From: Paenibacillus sp. URB8-2
Lineage (GTDB): Bacteria; Bacillota; Bacilli; Paenibacillales; Paenibacillaceae
DNA length: 64,000 nt
Direction: 5' to 3'
Assembly (NCBI RefSeq): GCF_013393385.1
Contig: NZ_AP023239.1
Location: forward strand, 2,294,001-2,358,000
Shown: piece by piece, positions 8,476 to 15,987 of the stretch
Layout: the number at the start of each line of letters is the position of its first letter
Numbering within the stretch: the first letter of the stretch is position 1
The notes under the pieces: generated by a model
What the model was told of the DNA's origin: nothing
What the model saw: only the letters and a program-made list of their open reading frames with translations
Database searches by the model: none
Made by a program: the position numbers and the translations under genes

Positions 8476-10017
8476 ATGATTGCCAAACGCAGCTTTCTCA
8501 ATGTCTCCATCGGGTTGCTCAGCCAACTGGTTACCATTGCGCTCAGCTTTTTTATTCCCAGGCTGATTATGCTGAATTACGGTTCGGAAGCCAATGGGCT
8601 AGTCGCCTCCATCACACAGATCATCGCCTATTTATCCCTGCTGGAAGCTGGCGTCGGCGCCGCGTCGATTCAGGCCCTCTATCGGCCGATCGGTCAAAAT
8701 GACCGTTCCAAGATCAATGATATTTTGGCTGCAACCTCGATTTATTACAAAAAAACAGGGCTTTATTATTTTGCCGCTGTCGTATTGATAGCGGTTGTTT
8801 ATCCATTTGTGATCGAATCCGGATTTGACGCGCTGACGGTCATGGCGGTTGTGGCGCTCAGCGGACTGGGCGGCGCGGTCAACTATTATTTTCAAGGGAA
8901 GTTCAGAGTGCTGCTGCTGGCCGAAGGGAAGAGTTACATCGAATCCTCGGTTGGCACAATTGCCAATATCGTAAACAGTCTGGTCCGTATTGTGCTGCTG
9001 CTTCAAGGCTTTAATATTATCGCTGTGCAAGCGGTTTATTTCATCGTCATCCTGCTGCAAATCGTGTTCTACCGTTTCTATATCCGTAAATATTACAGCT
9101 GGATTGATCTTAACCGGAAACCCGATTATGGGGCGATCAGCCAAAAGAATTCCGCGCTTATCCACGAACTGTCCTATCTGATATTCAGAAATACGGATAT
9201 TTTGGTGCTGACCGTCTTTACCAATCTGAAAATCGTCAGTATCTACGTTCTGTACAATATGGTGTTCAACTTCGTAGACAATCTCGTGCATATGGTCACC
9301 GGCAGCTTCAAATTTGCGCTCGGCCAAAGCTATTTCGACAACCGGGAGAAGTTTATGAAAATGTACAATATGTACGAGACGTACTATACCGGTTTTATCT
9401 TTGCGGTGATCAGTGTGGTTACGATTATGATTCTGCCGTTCATGCATCTGTACACGGCCGGGATCAAAGACAACAACTACATCGATGTTCTGCTGCCTCT
9501 ACTGTTCGCAACGGCCAAGCTGCTGATGAATGCCCGGGCTCCGGTGGACAATGTGATCGAAATTGCCGGCCATTTCCGCAGCACCCAGGGAAGATCGATT
9601 CTGGAATCCGTCATCAATCTCGTCTGTTCCATCGGATTTGTCCTGCTGTTCGGAATCTATGGGGTATTGCTGGGCACGATTGCGGCACTGCTCTACCGCT
9701 CGACGGATATGATTATTTATGCCAACCGCAGGCTTATGGAACGCAGTCCGTGGCTCACCTTTAAGAAGTGGGGGGCCAATATCGCGGTATTCGTCTTTAT
9801 TTATCTGGTCGTGGAGAGCGTCAGTATCCCTATTCATTCCTACTTATCGTTCGTAATGTGGGGAATCATGCTGTCTGCGCTGATCTTTCCGATTTATTTT
9901 ACAGTCAATTCCCTGTTTGAAAAAGACGGGTTTGCGCTCCTGCCCGGACTTGCCAAAAAAATAACGTCGCGCTTCGGAATCGGGAAGAAGCCGGCTGCGC
10001 AGGGCGGCTCGCAGTAA
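8476..10017 (+). CDS. Polysaccharide flippase, Wzx/MOP family
   Basis: This 513-residue integral membrane protein has 12 or more hydrophobic segments, starting with the amphipathic plus hydrophobic stretch FLNVSIGLLSQLVTIALSFF and the motif GLVASITQIIAYLSLLEAG. Both are usual in Wzx-like lipid-linked oligosaccharide flippases. AAGGAGG lies 7 nt before the ATG. It closes the operon of three glycosyltransferases, so it likely flips the glycan they assemble. No Wzy polymerase, chain-length regulator or nucleotide-sugar gene is present here, so either a short glycan is made or other loci contribute. A short direct repeat (ATCGAAGCAG at 8426 and 8439) lies in the 87-bp gap upstream. Confidence 0.85.
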   Translation: MIAKRSFLNVSIGLLSQLVTIALSFFIPRLIMLNYGSEANGLVASITQIIAYLSLLEAGVGAASIQALYRPIGQNDRSKINDILAATSIYYKKTGLYYFAAVVLIAVVYPFVIESGFDALTVMAVVALSGLGGAVNYYFQGKFRVLLLAEGKSYIESSVGTIANIVNSLVRIVLLLQGFNIIAVQAVYFIVILLQIVFYRFYIRKYYSWIDLNRKPDYGAISQKNSALIHELSYLIFRNTDILVLTVFTNLKIVSIYVLYNMVFNFVDNLVHMVTGSFKFALGQSYFDNREKFMKMYNMYETYYTGFIFAVISVVTIMILPFMHLYTAGIKDNNYIDVLLPLLFATAKLLMNARAPVDNVIEIAGHFRSTQGRSILESVINLVCSIGFVLLFGIYGVLLGTIAALLYRSTDMIIYANRRLMERSPWLTFKKWGANIAVFVFIYLVVESVSIPIHSYLSFVMWGIMLSALIFPIYFTVNSLFEKDGFALLPGLAKKITSRFGIGKKPAAQGGSQ

Positions 10018-10091
10018 ACTGCGCGCGGCCGGGAAGCGGGTACTCGGGAGTGGGTACTGATGCGTTCCTGGTCCCCTGCCGCGACAAATAG

Positions 10092-10125
10092 AAAGCGCCA
10101 CTGCCTTAAGCCGGCAGGGCGCTTT
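10092..10125. terminator. Bidirectional terminator between flippase and sigma gene
   Basis: AAAGCGCC...GGCGCTTT plus an inner CTGCC/GGCAG pairing form a strong hairpin between two convergent genes. It is flanked by T-rich sequence on one side and A-rich sequence on the other, so it can serve both. Confidence 0.75.
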
Positions 10126-10147
10126 CTTGTTTGTTAAGCGGGCGGCT

Positions 10148-10861
10148 TTATGCTGCCATGAGCATAACGGTGCCGCCGCCGCTCCGGCCTGTGCTCTGCG
10201 ACGGCCGTGCATCCCGCATCCAGCCGACGGCCTCGGCTGGTTCGTCCTCCTGCCGCGCGAGCGCGATCAGCTCGGCAATGTCGGCACGCTCGTAGGCGGC
10301 GGACATCCGCTTCACCAGCGCGCGGAAGCCGGGCTCCTCCGGCAGCGGAGGACCGTCCGGGGCCAGCTCCTCGCGCAGCGCGGGCAAGGCCCGGCGCGCC
10401 CGGTGCAGCGCCGCTTTGACGGCGCCCTCGGTGGTGCCCAGCAGCTCCGCCGCTTCGGCGGCCGAATAATCCAGCACGTCCCGCAAGAGAAACACCGTCC
10501 GCCGAAGCGGGGACAGATGCTTCATCATCGCCTGAAGGGCCATTTCCCCCACGAAATCTCCGCTGCCCTGCGCAACCGGCGCCGGTTCGATCATCAGCGG
10601 CAGCTTTCGGCTCAGCGCGGTTTTTCTCCGCGCTGCATCAAGCCATGTATTTTTGGCGATCCGCAGCAGGAAGGCTTCAGGGTTGCCGTGCCCGGACCTT
10701 AAGGGGTTAAGCGCTTTTACCCAGGTGTCCTGAACCAAATCCTCGGCATCCCAGCTTGAGCGGGTGAGCGACAAACAGTACCTTTTCAGAGCGGCCTGTA
10801 ATTGAATAATCCCGCTGTCATCCGGCAGCTTCTCTTCTTCCGCGCGTTTCGGAGTGATCAT
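10148..10861 (-). CDS. ECF-like RNA polymerase sigma factor (SigJ/ECF41-like)
   Basis: Region 2 is clear (LQAALKRYCLSLTRSSWDAEDLVQ split as two helices, then DTWVKAL and NPEAFLLRIAKNTWLDAARR). Region 4 is clear too (LSPLRRTVFLLRDVLDYSAAEAAELLGTTEGAVKAALHRARR). The start at 10861 sits 7 nt after AAGGAGG; two upstream ATGs are too close to or before it. SigJ/ECF41 relatives usually carry a full SnoaL-like C-terminal domain of about 100 or more residues. Here only about 60 residues follow region 4, beginning like that domain (FRALVKRMSAAYERADIAEL) and then diverging into a Ser/Gly-rich tail, so the domain looks truncated. No anti-sigma gene adjoins it. It is transcribed divergently from the ClpP gene. 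Its regulon cannot be predicted. Confidence 0.8.
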   Translation of the reverse strand: MITPKRAEEEKLPDDSGIIQLQAALKRYCLSLTRSSWDAEDLVQDTWVKALNPLRSGHGNPEAFLLRIAKNTWLDAARRKTALSRKLPLMIEPAPVAQGSGDFVGEMALQAMMKHLSPLRRTVFLLRDVLDYSAAEAAELLGTTEGAVKAALHRARRALPALREELAPDGPPLPEEPGFRALVKRMSAAYERADIAELIALARQEDEPAEAVGWMRDARPSQSTGRSGGGTVMLMAA

Positions 10862-10939
10862 GCGCATTCCTCCTTTAGCATAAGCGATATCTGGACCCAT
10901 TCCTTCTTTCTTTCCAGTGTAAACGAATAGCGATGCGGA

Positions 10940-10978
10940 AACGATACGCGGCTGAAATTATTTTATCGGGGTATCGTT
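10940..10978. promoter_or_regulatory. Inverted repeat between sigma gene and clpP paralogue
   Basis: AACGATAC (10940-10947) and GTATCGTT (10971-10978) are perfect complements. Their centres are 31 bp apart, about three helical turns, inside the 195-bp divergent promoter region. It could be an operator for a regulator of one or both genes. No cognate regulator is visible nearby. Confidence 0.4.
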
Positions 10979-11056
10979 CACCGTATCTTTCGGGCGCCTT
11001 CAACCGTATACGGGTCAGATCAAAACATTCAATTCAATCGGTGGAGGTATGCGAAA

Positions 11057-11638
11057 ATGAGCTATATTCCTTATGTGCTGGAACAGACGAGCCGGGGTGA
11101 ACGTTCCTATGATATTTACTCCAGGCTGCTGAAAGACCGGATTGTATTCGTAGGTGCGGCGATTGACGACCAATTGGCGAACAGTGTCATCGCCCAGCTG
11201 CTGTTTCTGGCGGCGGAGGACCCGGACAAGGAGATTCATATGTATATCAACAGTCCGGGAGGTTCCACTTCCGCGGGGTTCGGCATTTATGATACGATGC
11301 AATTGATCAAGCCTCAAGTGAATACAATTTGCACGGGCTTCGCGGCTTCATTTGCCGCCTTTCTGCTACTGTCGGGAGCGACCGGCAAACGCTGCTGTCT
11401 CCCGAACGGCGAGATTATGATCCATCAGCCGCACGGAGGAGCGCAGGGGCAGGCCAGCGACATCGCGATCAGCGCCAAACGCATCCTGCAGGTGAGGGAA
11501 AGGATCGTCCGCATCACCTCGGAGCGGACCGGTCAGCCGATTGAGAAAGTCGAGAAGGATATGGACCGGGATTTCTTCATGTCCGCCGAAGAAGCACTGG
11601 AGTACGGCGTTATCGACAAAGTGATTACCCATTTGTAG
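11057..11638 (+). CDS. ClpP-family serine protease, divergent paralogue
   Basis: The product is 193 residues, the full ClpP length. The triad sits at canonical numbering: Ser98 (GFAASFAAF), His123 (MIHQPHGG) and Asp172 ([12 protein letters not shown]). The N-terminal [14 protein letters not shown] and handle helix [15 protein letters not shown] are conserved. It differs from usual housekeeping ClpP at normally constant spots: GFAASFAAF for [18 protein letters not shown] for KRxALPNSE, and a Cys pair. It is therefore probably a second ClpP. No clpX, clpC or other unfoldase is near, so it either borrows one or acts in mixed rings (inference). A 20-bp gap separates it from a small Sm-like protein gene, which suggests cotranscription. 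GGAGG precedes the ATG. Confidence 0.88.
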   Translation: MSYIPYVLEQTSRGERSYDIYSRLLKDRIVFVGAAIDDQLANSVIAQLLFLAAEDPDKEIHMYINSPGGSTSAGFGIYDTMQLIKPQVNTICTGFAASFAAFLLLSGATGKRCCLPNGEIMIHQPHGGAQGQASDIAISAKRILQVRERIVRITSERTGQPIEKVEKDMDRDFFMSAEEALEYGVIDKVITHL

Positions 11639-11658
11639 TAACTGGAAGGAGAGAGAAC

Positions 11659-11865
11659 ATGTTAAATTCACTGCAAGGAGAGAAAGCGGCGGTTTATTTT
11701 CTGGACGGTTCCAGCCTGAATGATGGCGTTCTGGAAGAGGTGGGTGAGAAGTTCATCAAATATGTGACCGACTACCAGATTCATTACATTCCGATCACGT
11801 CCGTCCGGTCAGTATGCGTGGAGACGAAAGAGCGGCAGCGTCCGCGGGTTGGATTCGGGCAGTAG
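11659..11865 (+). CDS. Small beta-barrel (Sm/SH3-like) protein of unknown function
   Basis: This 68-residue protein has GGAGAG upstream of its ATG. The pattern AAVYFLDGSSLNDGVLEEVG, then KFIKYVT and HYIPITSVRSVCVE, alternates hydrophobic strands with a G-x-L-x-x-V turn. That pattern resembles Sm/LSm or DUF2642-type barrels (weak resemblance by eye). The tail is short and basic. It follows the ClpP paralogue by 20 bp and is closed by a terminator, so the two form a bicistronic unit. Possible roles are adaptor, localisation factor or RNA-binding partner; none can be shown from sequence. Confidence 0.7.
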   Translation: MLNSLQGEKAAVYFLDGSSLNDGVLEEVGEKFIKYVTDYQIHYIPITSVRSVCVETKERQRPRVGFGQ

Positions 11866-11896
11866 AAGCCGATCTTACTCAATCCTAATATTCAAA

Positions 11897-11932
11897 AGGA
11901 CCCATCCTCCGGCTTCCGGGGATTGGGTCCTT
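11897..11932 (+). terminator. Terminator after the clpP/Sm-like unit
   Basis: AAGGACCCA...TGGGTCCTT with inner TCC/GGA and CCGG pairing makes a stable stem. It is followed by a weak T-rich stretch. Confidence 0.7.
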
Positions 11933-12016
11933 GACTTGTTTTATAACTGTGTCTGTGTCGTCCCTATTTCCGTAGTCGGGGAGCGGGCAACTCTTCCGTG
12001 TATGCATCAGCTTCCC

Positions 12017-12203
12017 TTACATAGCTGCCGGCGGGGTATACCGGCGGATTTGGGCGCCTTCGGGATACTGGATTCCGCCTGAATAAGCGATCAGTTCAAT
12101 GGCGATACCCCAAGGCGTTCTCGCATATCCTGAGGTTACCCTGGCCGCTCTCCACGCCAGCTTAGCGGGTACGACCCGGACAAGAGCTTGCCTCCAGCCC
12201 GCT
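12017..12203 (-). pseudogene. Decayed VOC-superfamily (glyoxalase-like) fragment, C-terminal part
   Basis: On the minus strand the frame ending at TAA 12017-12019 reads YARTPWGIAIELIAYSGG then IQYPEGAQIRRYTPP. This matches the usual C-terminal strand of VOC proteins, with a PWG motif and a conserved Glu-Leu. Upstream, in another frame, lies QRFERAGGKLLSG, like the helix before the second strand. The frame is interrupted and there is no start, so this looks like a broken gene. Identification is by eye and moderate. Confidence 0.45.
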
Positions 12204-12232
12204 CAAAGCGCTGCGTCAAATTCACCTGACAA

Positions 12233-12507
12233 CCTGCATATTTGCAGGAAAAACCCTGCCACCCTGCACCGGACACAGACTGGGCAGAAAAAGTTAACGG
12301 GCTGAATTGCGTGCGGGATGCAGGCATTCCTGCGTTGATACATCTTTTTCAGTGAAATTCATCAAGCCCAAACTCATTCCTGCAAAGGTGCAGGCAATTC
12401 TCCTCCGATCTCCCCTCAAATCGGCCAGCAAGCTCTAAAACCTGCATAATCGCAGCTATTACTTCCTCATGCGCCCAATTTACCTGATATACCTGCACAT
12501 TCGCAGG
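12233..12507. repeat. Cluster of short CCTGCA-N4-TGCAGG palindromes
   Basis: Copies lie at 12233-12248 (perfect 6-bp arms), 12379-12394 (perfect), 12492-12507 (5-bp arms), 12441-12456 (degenerate) and an inverted form GCAGG-N4-CCTGC at 12320-12333. Five copies in 280 bp of non-coding DNA is far more than chance. Two of them also share flanking sequence (caaattcacctgacaa versus ccaatttacctgatat), which suggests local duplication. Confidence 0.6.
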
Positions 12508-12674
12508 AAAATGAAAGCTACCCCTTCCCGGCCATTCATACGGGCAAACTCGACGATTATTTTGATCGCAGGTTCGGTCAAGAGCTTGACTCCGGTCTGT
12601 TCAAAGCGGTGCGGAGCCATCTCGATATCGTCCGCATACAAATGAAACAAGCGCAAGTCCCAAGGCGAGGTCAT
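12480..12674 (-). pseudogene. Second VOC-like gene fragment
   Basis: A 64-codon minus-strand frame reads PWDLRLFHLYADDIEMAPHR then FEQTGVKLLTEP. This resembles the D-D-I-E-x-A-x-x-R-F-E-x-x-G-V-K segment of VOC proteins and matches the other fragment (RFERAGGKLLSG). The two DNA stretches near 12180 and 12579 share about 36 nt with few differences. No full domain can be built, and a CCTGCA palindrome lies inside its 3' end. It is probably debris of a duplicated gene and not translated. Confidence 0.4.
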
Positions 12675-12906
12675 GCGCTGTGATCCTGAAGTTGACTGTG
12701 TTAGAATGAATGAATTGCTCCATTAAGTATGGCGATTCACGCAAGGGCCGTTTATTCCTGCCGGAAAAGGGTATAGCTAAACTGTAAGCGTCCGTTGATT
12801 TTATCGTTTTAAAGCGATGAAAAATGGAGGATTACCATGGATTTTTGAGGATTTCTAAGGAAAATTAGCGTTTGTGTAAATTTATCACGGTATTCGTCGA
12901 TTTTTA

Positions 12907-12935
12907 TTGATTATTTGCGGTAGGTTTTGTATAAT
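12907..12935 (+). promoter_or_regulatory. Sigma-A promoter for the polyamine genes
   Basis: TTGATT (12907-12912), a 17-bp spacer and TATAAT (12930-12935) lie about 100 nt before the TTG start of the dehydrogenase gene. The -10 is perfect and the spacing ideal. Confidence 0.7.
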
Positions 12936-13042
12936 CAGCGTTGTTGATTTTTCATAAGCATGCGCTTTCGAAGCGAATTGTGCTGAAATCATATTTTAAT
13001 GAAGCTGTTTCACCACAAACTTTTTTGAGGAGGTCTTTCATT

Positions 13043-14242
13043 TTGGGAAAAGCGTTAATTATCGGCGCTGGCGGCGTCGCAAGCGTTGTTGTTCATAAAT
13101 GCTGCCAGAACCCGGATGTTTTTGAGGAGATCTGTATTGCGAGCAGAACGGTCGAAAAATGCGAAGCTTTGAAAAATAAATTGGACGGAGGCCGCACTAA
13201 GATTCAGACGGCCCAGGTTGACGCGGACAATACCGACGAGGTTATTCAACTCATCAAAAGCTTTGGTCCGGACGTCGTTATTAACGTCGCGCTTCCTTAC
13301 CAGGACCTGACGATTATGGATGCCTGCCTTGCAACGGGCGTGCATTATCTGGATACCGCGAACTACGAGCCGCCGGAAACGGCGAAATTCGAATACAGCT
13401 GGCAGTGGGCGTACAAGAAGAAATTCGAAGAAGCCGGCATTATGGCTGTACTGGGCTGCGGCTTTGACCCGGGCGTAACCGGCGTATTCTCGGCCTATGC
13501 GCTCAAGCACTATTTTGACGAAATTCATACGATCGATATCGTGGACGCCAACGCGGGCGATCATGGCTATCCTTTCGCGACCAATTTCAATCCGGAGATC
13601 AATATCCGTGAAATCACCGCGAACGGACGCTACTACGAGAACAGCGAATGGATCGAAACGCCGCCGCTTTCCGAGAAGAAGGTATACGACCTGCCGGAAA
13701 TCGGCCCGAAGGATATTTACTTGCTGTATCATGAAGAGCTGGAATCCCTGGCCAAAAATATTACGGGAATCAAGAAAATCCGCTTCTGGATGACCTTCTC
13801 CCAAAACTACCTGACTCATTTGAAAGTGCTGGAGAACGTCGGCATGACCTCCATCGAGCCGATTATTTTTGAAGGCAAAGAAATCATTCCGCTGCAGTTC
13901 CTGAAGGCGATTCTGCCTGACCCGGCTTCGCTCGGACCGAGAACGAAGGGCAAGACGAACATCGGCATCATCGCTCAGGGCACCAAAGACGGCGAGCCGA
14001 AGAATTACTACGTCTACAATGTATGCGACCATCAGGAATGCTATCGTGAAGTAGGCTCCCAAGCCATTTCCTACACAACGGGCGTACCGGCCATGATCGG
14101 CGCTATGCTGATGATCAAGGGCACCTGGATGAAGCCGGGCGTATATAATGTGGAAGAGCTTGACCCGGATCCATTTATGGAGCTGCTGAATACTAAAGGA
14201 CTGCCGTGGCAGGAAGATTTCTCGCCTACGCTGCTGGATTAG
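13043..14242 (+). CDS. Carboxy(nor)spermidine dehydrogenase (saccharopine dehydrogenase family)
   Basis: The product is about 399 residues. The N-terminal Rossmann motif reads ALIIGAGGVASVVVHKC, then DVVINVALPYQDLTIMDACL and HYLDTANYEPPE, as in the Lys9/saccharopine reductase family. The C-terminal part contains GCGFDPGVTGVFSAYA. The branch with this length next to an NspC-type decarboxylase condenses aspartate semialdehyde with putrescine or diaminopropane, using NADPH, to make carboxyspermidine or carboxynorspermidine. The start is TTG at 13043 with GAGGAGG 13 nt upstream; the frame upstream to 12941 overlaps the promoter and is not used. Next gene 9 bp downstream. Which diamine is used cannot be decided here. 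Confidence 0.88.
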   Translation: MGKALIIGAGGVASVVVHKCCQNPDVFEEICIASRTVEKCEALKNKLDGGRTKIQTAQVDADNTDEVIQLIKSFGPDVVINVALPYQDLTIMDACLATGVHYLDTANYEPPETAKFEYSWQWAYKKKFEEAGIMAVLGCGFDPGVTGVFSAYALKHYFDEIHTIDIVDANAGDHGYPFATNFNPEINIREITANGRYYENSEWIETPPLSEKKVYDLPEIGPKDIYLLYHEELESLAKNITGIKKIRFWMTFSQNYLTHLKVLENVGMTSIEPIIFEGKEIIPLQFLKAILPDPASLGPRTKGKTNIGIIAQGTKDGEPKNYYVYNVCDHQECYREVGSQAISYTTGVPAMIGAMLMIKGTWMKPGVYNVEELDPDPFMELLNTKGLPWQEDFSPTLLD

Positions 14243-14251
14243 GAAGAACCT

Positions 14252-15391
14252 ATGAAAGAGATCGATTTCAGCGCGGTTCCTTCACCAAGTTACGTTGTAG
14301 ACGAAAGGCTTCTTGTCAAAAATCTTGAGCTGCTGAACTCCGTTCAGGAGCGCACGGGCGCGCATATTCTGCTGGCCCAAAAAGGCTTTTCCATGCATGC
14401 TCTCTATCCGTTGGTAGGGAAATATCTGAAAGGCGTCACTTCCAGCTCCTTGTTCGAAGCCCGTCTCGGCTATGAGGAAATGGGCAAAGAGGTCCACGCC
14501 TACGCTCCGGCGTATGTGGACTCGGAATTTGACGAGCTGATGAAGTACAGCGATCATCTTGTTTTTAACTCCTTCGACCAGTGGAGTCGCTACAAGGAGA
14601 AGGTTCAGAGCGCTCCGAAGCATATCAGCTGCGGCATCCGCGTGAATCCCGAGTATTCCGAAATCGAGATTCCGCTCTACGATCCCTGCTACAACAATTC
14701 CAGACTGGGCGTGACGCTGGATAACTTCCGGCCGGAGGAGTTGGACGGCATCGAAGGCCTGCATTTCCATACGATGTGCGAGCAGAACTCGGATACATTG
14801 GAGCGGACGATTAAGGTCGTGGACGAGAGATTCGGTCCATATTTGAAAGGCATGAAGTGGCTCAACTTCGGCGGCGGGCATCATATTACGCGTCCCGATT
14901 ACGATGTGGAGACGCTTGTGCGCTGTATTCTATATATGAAGGAAAAATACAACGTCCAGATTTACCTGGAGCCGGGCGAAGCCATCGCCCTGAATACCGG
15001 ATATCTGGTGGCGACAGTGCTGGACGTGGTCAAGAACGGCATGGAAATTGCCATTCTCGACACCTCGGCGGAATGTCATATGCCCGATGTGCTGGCCATG
15101 CCTTACCGGCCGAACATCATAGGTGCGGGGCAGCCGAACGAGTATGAGCATACGTACCGCCTCGGTGGACTTACCTGTCTCGCAGGGGACATTATCGGCG
15201 ATTATTCCTTCAAACAGCCGCTGAAGAATGGCGACCGTCTCGTATTCCTCGACATGGCGCATTACACGATGGTCAAGAATCATATGTTCAACGGCGTCAA
15301 CCTGCCTTCCATCGTGTCCTACAATGAAGAAGAAGGCATCAAGGTGATCCGCACCTTCGGCTATGAGGATTACAGCGGCCGGTTGTCGTAG
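14252..15391 (+). CDS. nspC: Carboxy(nor)spermidine decarboxylase
   Basis: This 379-residue protein belongs to the alanine-racemase-fold PLP decarboxylases. The PLP lysine lies in LLAQKGFSMHALY. Other family marks are CGIRVNPEYSE, GLHFHTMCEQNSD, LNFGGGHHIT, the phosphate-binding YLEPGEAIALNTGY, and the active-site Cys region DTSAECHMPDVLAMPYRPN. It removes CO2 from carboxyspermidine or carboxynorspermidine to give spermidine or norspermidine. It lies 9 bp after the dehydrogenase and completes the alternative polyamine route that needs no S-adenosylmethionine decarboxylase. All expected residues are seen. A terminator follows. Confidence 0.9.
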   Translation: MKEIDFSAVPSPSYVVDERLLVKNLELLNSVQERTGAHILLAQKGFSMHALYPLVGKYLKGVTSSSLFEARLGYEEMGKEVHAYAPAYVDSEFDELMKYSDHLVFNSFDQWSRYKEKVQSAPKHISCGIRVNPEYSEIEIPLYDPCYNNSRLGVTLDNFRPEELDGIEGLHFHTMCEQNSDTLERTIKVVDERFGPYLKGMKWLNFGGGHHITRPDYDVETLVRCILYMKEKYNVQIYLEPGEAIALNTGYLVATVLDVVKNGMEIAILDTSAECHMPDVLAMPYRPNIIGAGQPNEYEHTYRLGGLTCLAGDIIGDYSFKQPLKNGDRLVFLDMAHYTMVKNHMFNGVNLPSIVSYNEEEGIKVIRTFGYEDYSGRLS

Positions 15392-15440
15392 ATTATAGAC
15401 GAAGAAATATGAAGCGCAATTAAATATCTGTGTTCGGGAG

Positions 15441-15476
15441 AAGGGCAGCTTGATGGCTGTCCTTTTCTTTTTTCTT
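15441..15476 (+). terminator. Terminator after nspC
   Basis: The AAGGGCAGC / GGCTGTCCTT stem with a TTGAT loop is followed by a T-rich tract. It ends the two-gene polyamine operon. Confidence 0.75.
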
Positions 15477-15554
15477 GTGGGAAAATGATTATTCTCATAG
15501 GTGGAACTTTTGGTATACTGGGAACAAACCAACCAGAGGAATGAGTGTCGAGTA

Positions 15555-15887
15555 ATGAAAAATGAAGATATGCTTGCGGTGCTGAAGGCTCTGTCTAATG
15601 AGACCCGTCTTAACATCCTTTGCTGGCTGCGGGAGCCGGAGAAAATGAATGAGAATCTCCCTAACGTCATTAAAGAAGAGTTCCCGGGCGGTGTCTGCGT
15701 GGGAAGCATTCAGGAAAAATCCGGTCTGGCGCAGTCGGTCATCTCCTCATACCTGTCATCTATGCAGAAGACCGGACTGCTGGAGTCCCGCCGCTATGGC
15801 CAATGGACCTATTACAGGCGCAATGAAGAGGCGATCGCGGCCTTTTTGGAGAGCTTTGCGGCCGGGCTGCAGGCCAAGAATAAGTAG
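15555..15887 (+). CDS. ArsR-family winged-helix repressor
   Basis: The product of about 110 residues has the ArsR fold: LAVLKALSNETRLNILCWL, recognition helix QSVISSYLSSMQKTGLLESR and the wing YGQWTYYRRNEEAI. No CxC or metal box is in the recognition region, so it is not obviously a metal sensor. A Cys at GGVCVGS just before the HTH could serve redox sensing (inference). The ATG at 15555 is preferred; a GTG at 15501 overlaps the -10-like TATACT at 15514-15519. It directly precedes the flavin oxidoreductase gene, whose promoter carries a perfect palindrome, so it is the likely regulator of that gene. Confidence 0.83.
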   Translation: MKNEDMLAVLKALSNETRLNILCWLREPEKMNENLPNVIKEEFPGGVCVGSIQEKSGLAQSVISSYLSSMQKTGLLESRRYGQWTYYRRNEEAIAAFLESFAAGLQAKNK

Positions 15888-15911
15888 CCCCGAAAGTTTT
15901 CTCCGTATAGC

Positions 15912-15956
15912 TTGCATTTCCATTTGTTAATCTATATATTTGTATTTATAGATTAA
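15912..15956 (+). promoter_or_regulatory. Promoter with overlapping operator for the old-yellow-enzyme gene
   Basis: TTGCAT (15912-15917), a 17-bp spacer and TATATT (15935-15940) form a sigma-A promoter. A perfect 10-bp inverted repeat, TTAATCTATA (15927-15936) and TATAGATTAA (15947-15956), overlaps the -10 with a 10-bp spacer. The arm centres are 20 bp apart, two helical turns. This is the layout expected for a dimeric repressor such as the ArsR protein encoded just upstream. Confidence 0.7.
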
Positions 15957-15987
15957 TACCTTTTTCTATACAGGAGGAGAGAATAAG

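Noticed and set aside
12941..13042. Longer N-terminus for the carboxy(nor)spermidine dehydrogenase
   Set aside because: It starts about 6 bp after the promoter -10 and has no ribosome site. TTG at 13043 has GAGGAGG and begins right at the Rossmann motif.
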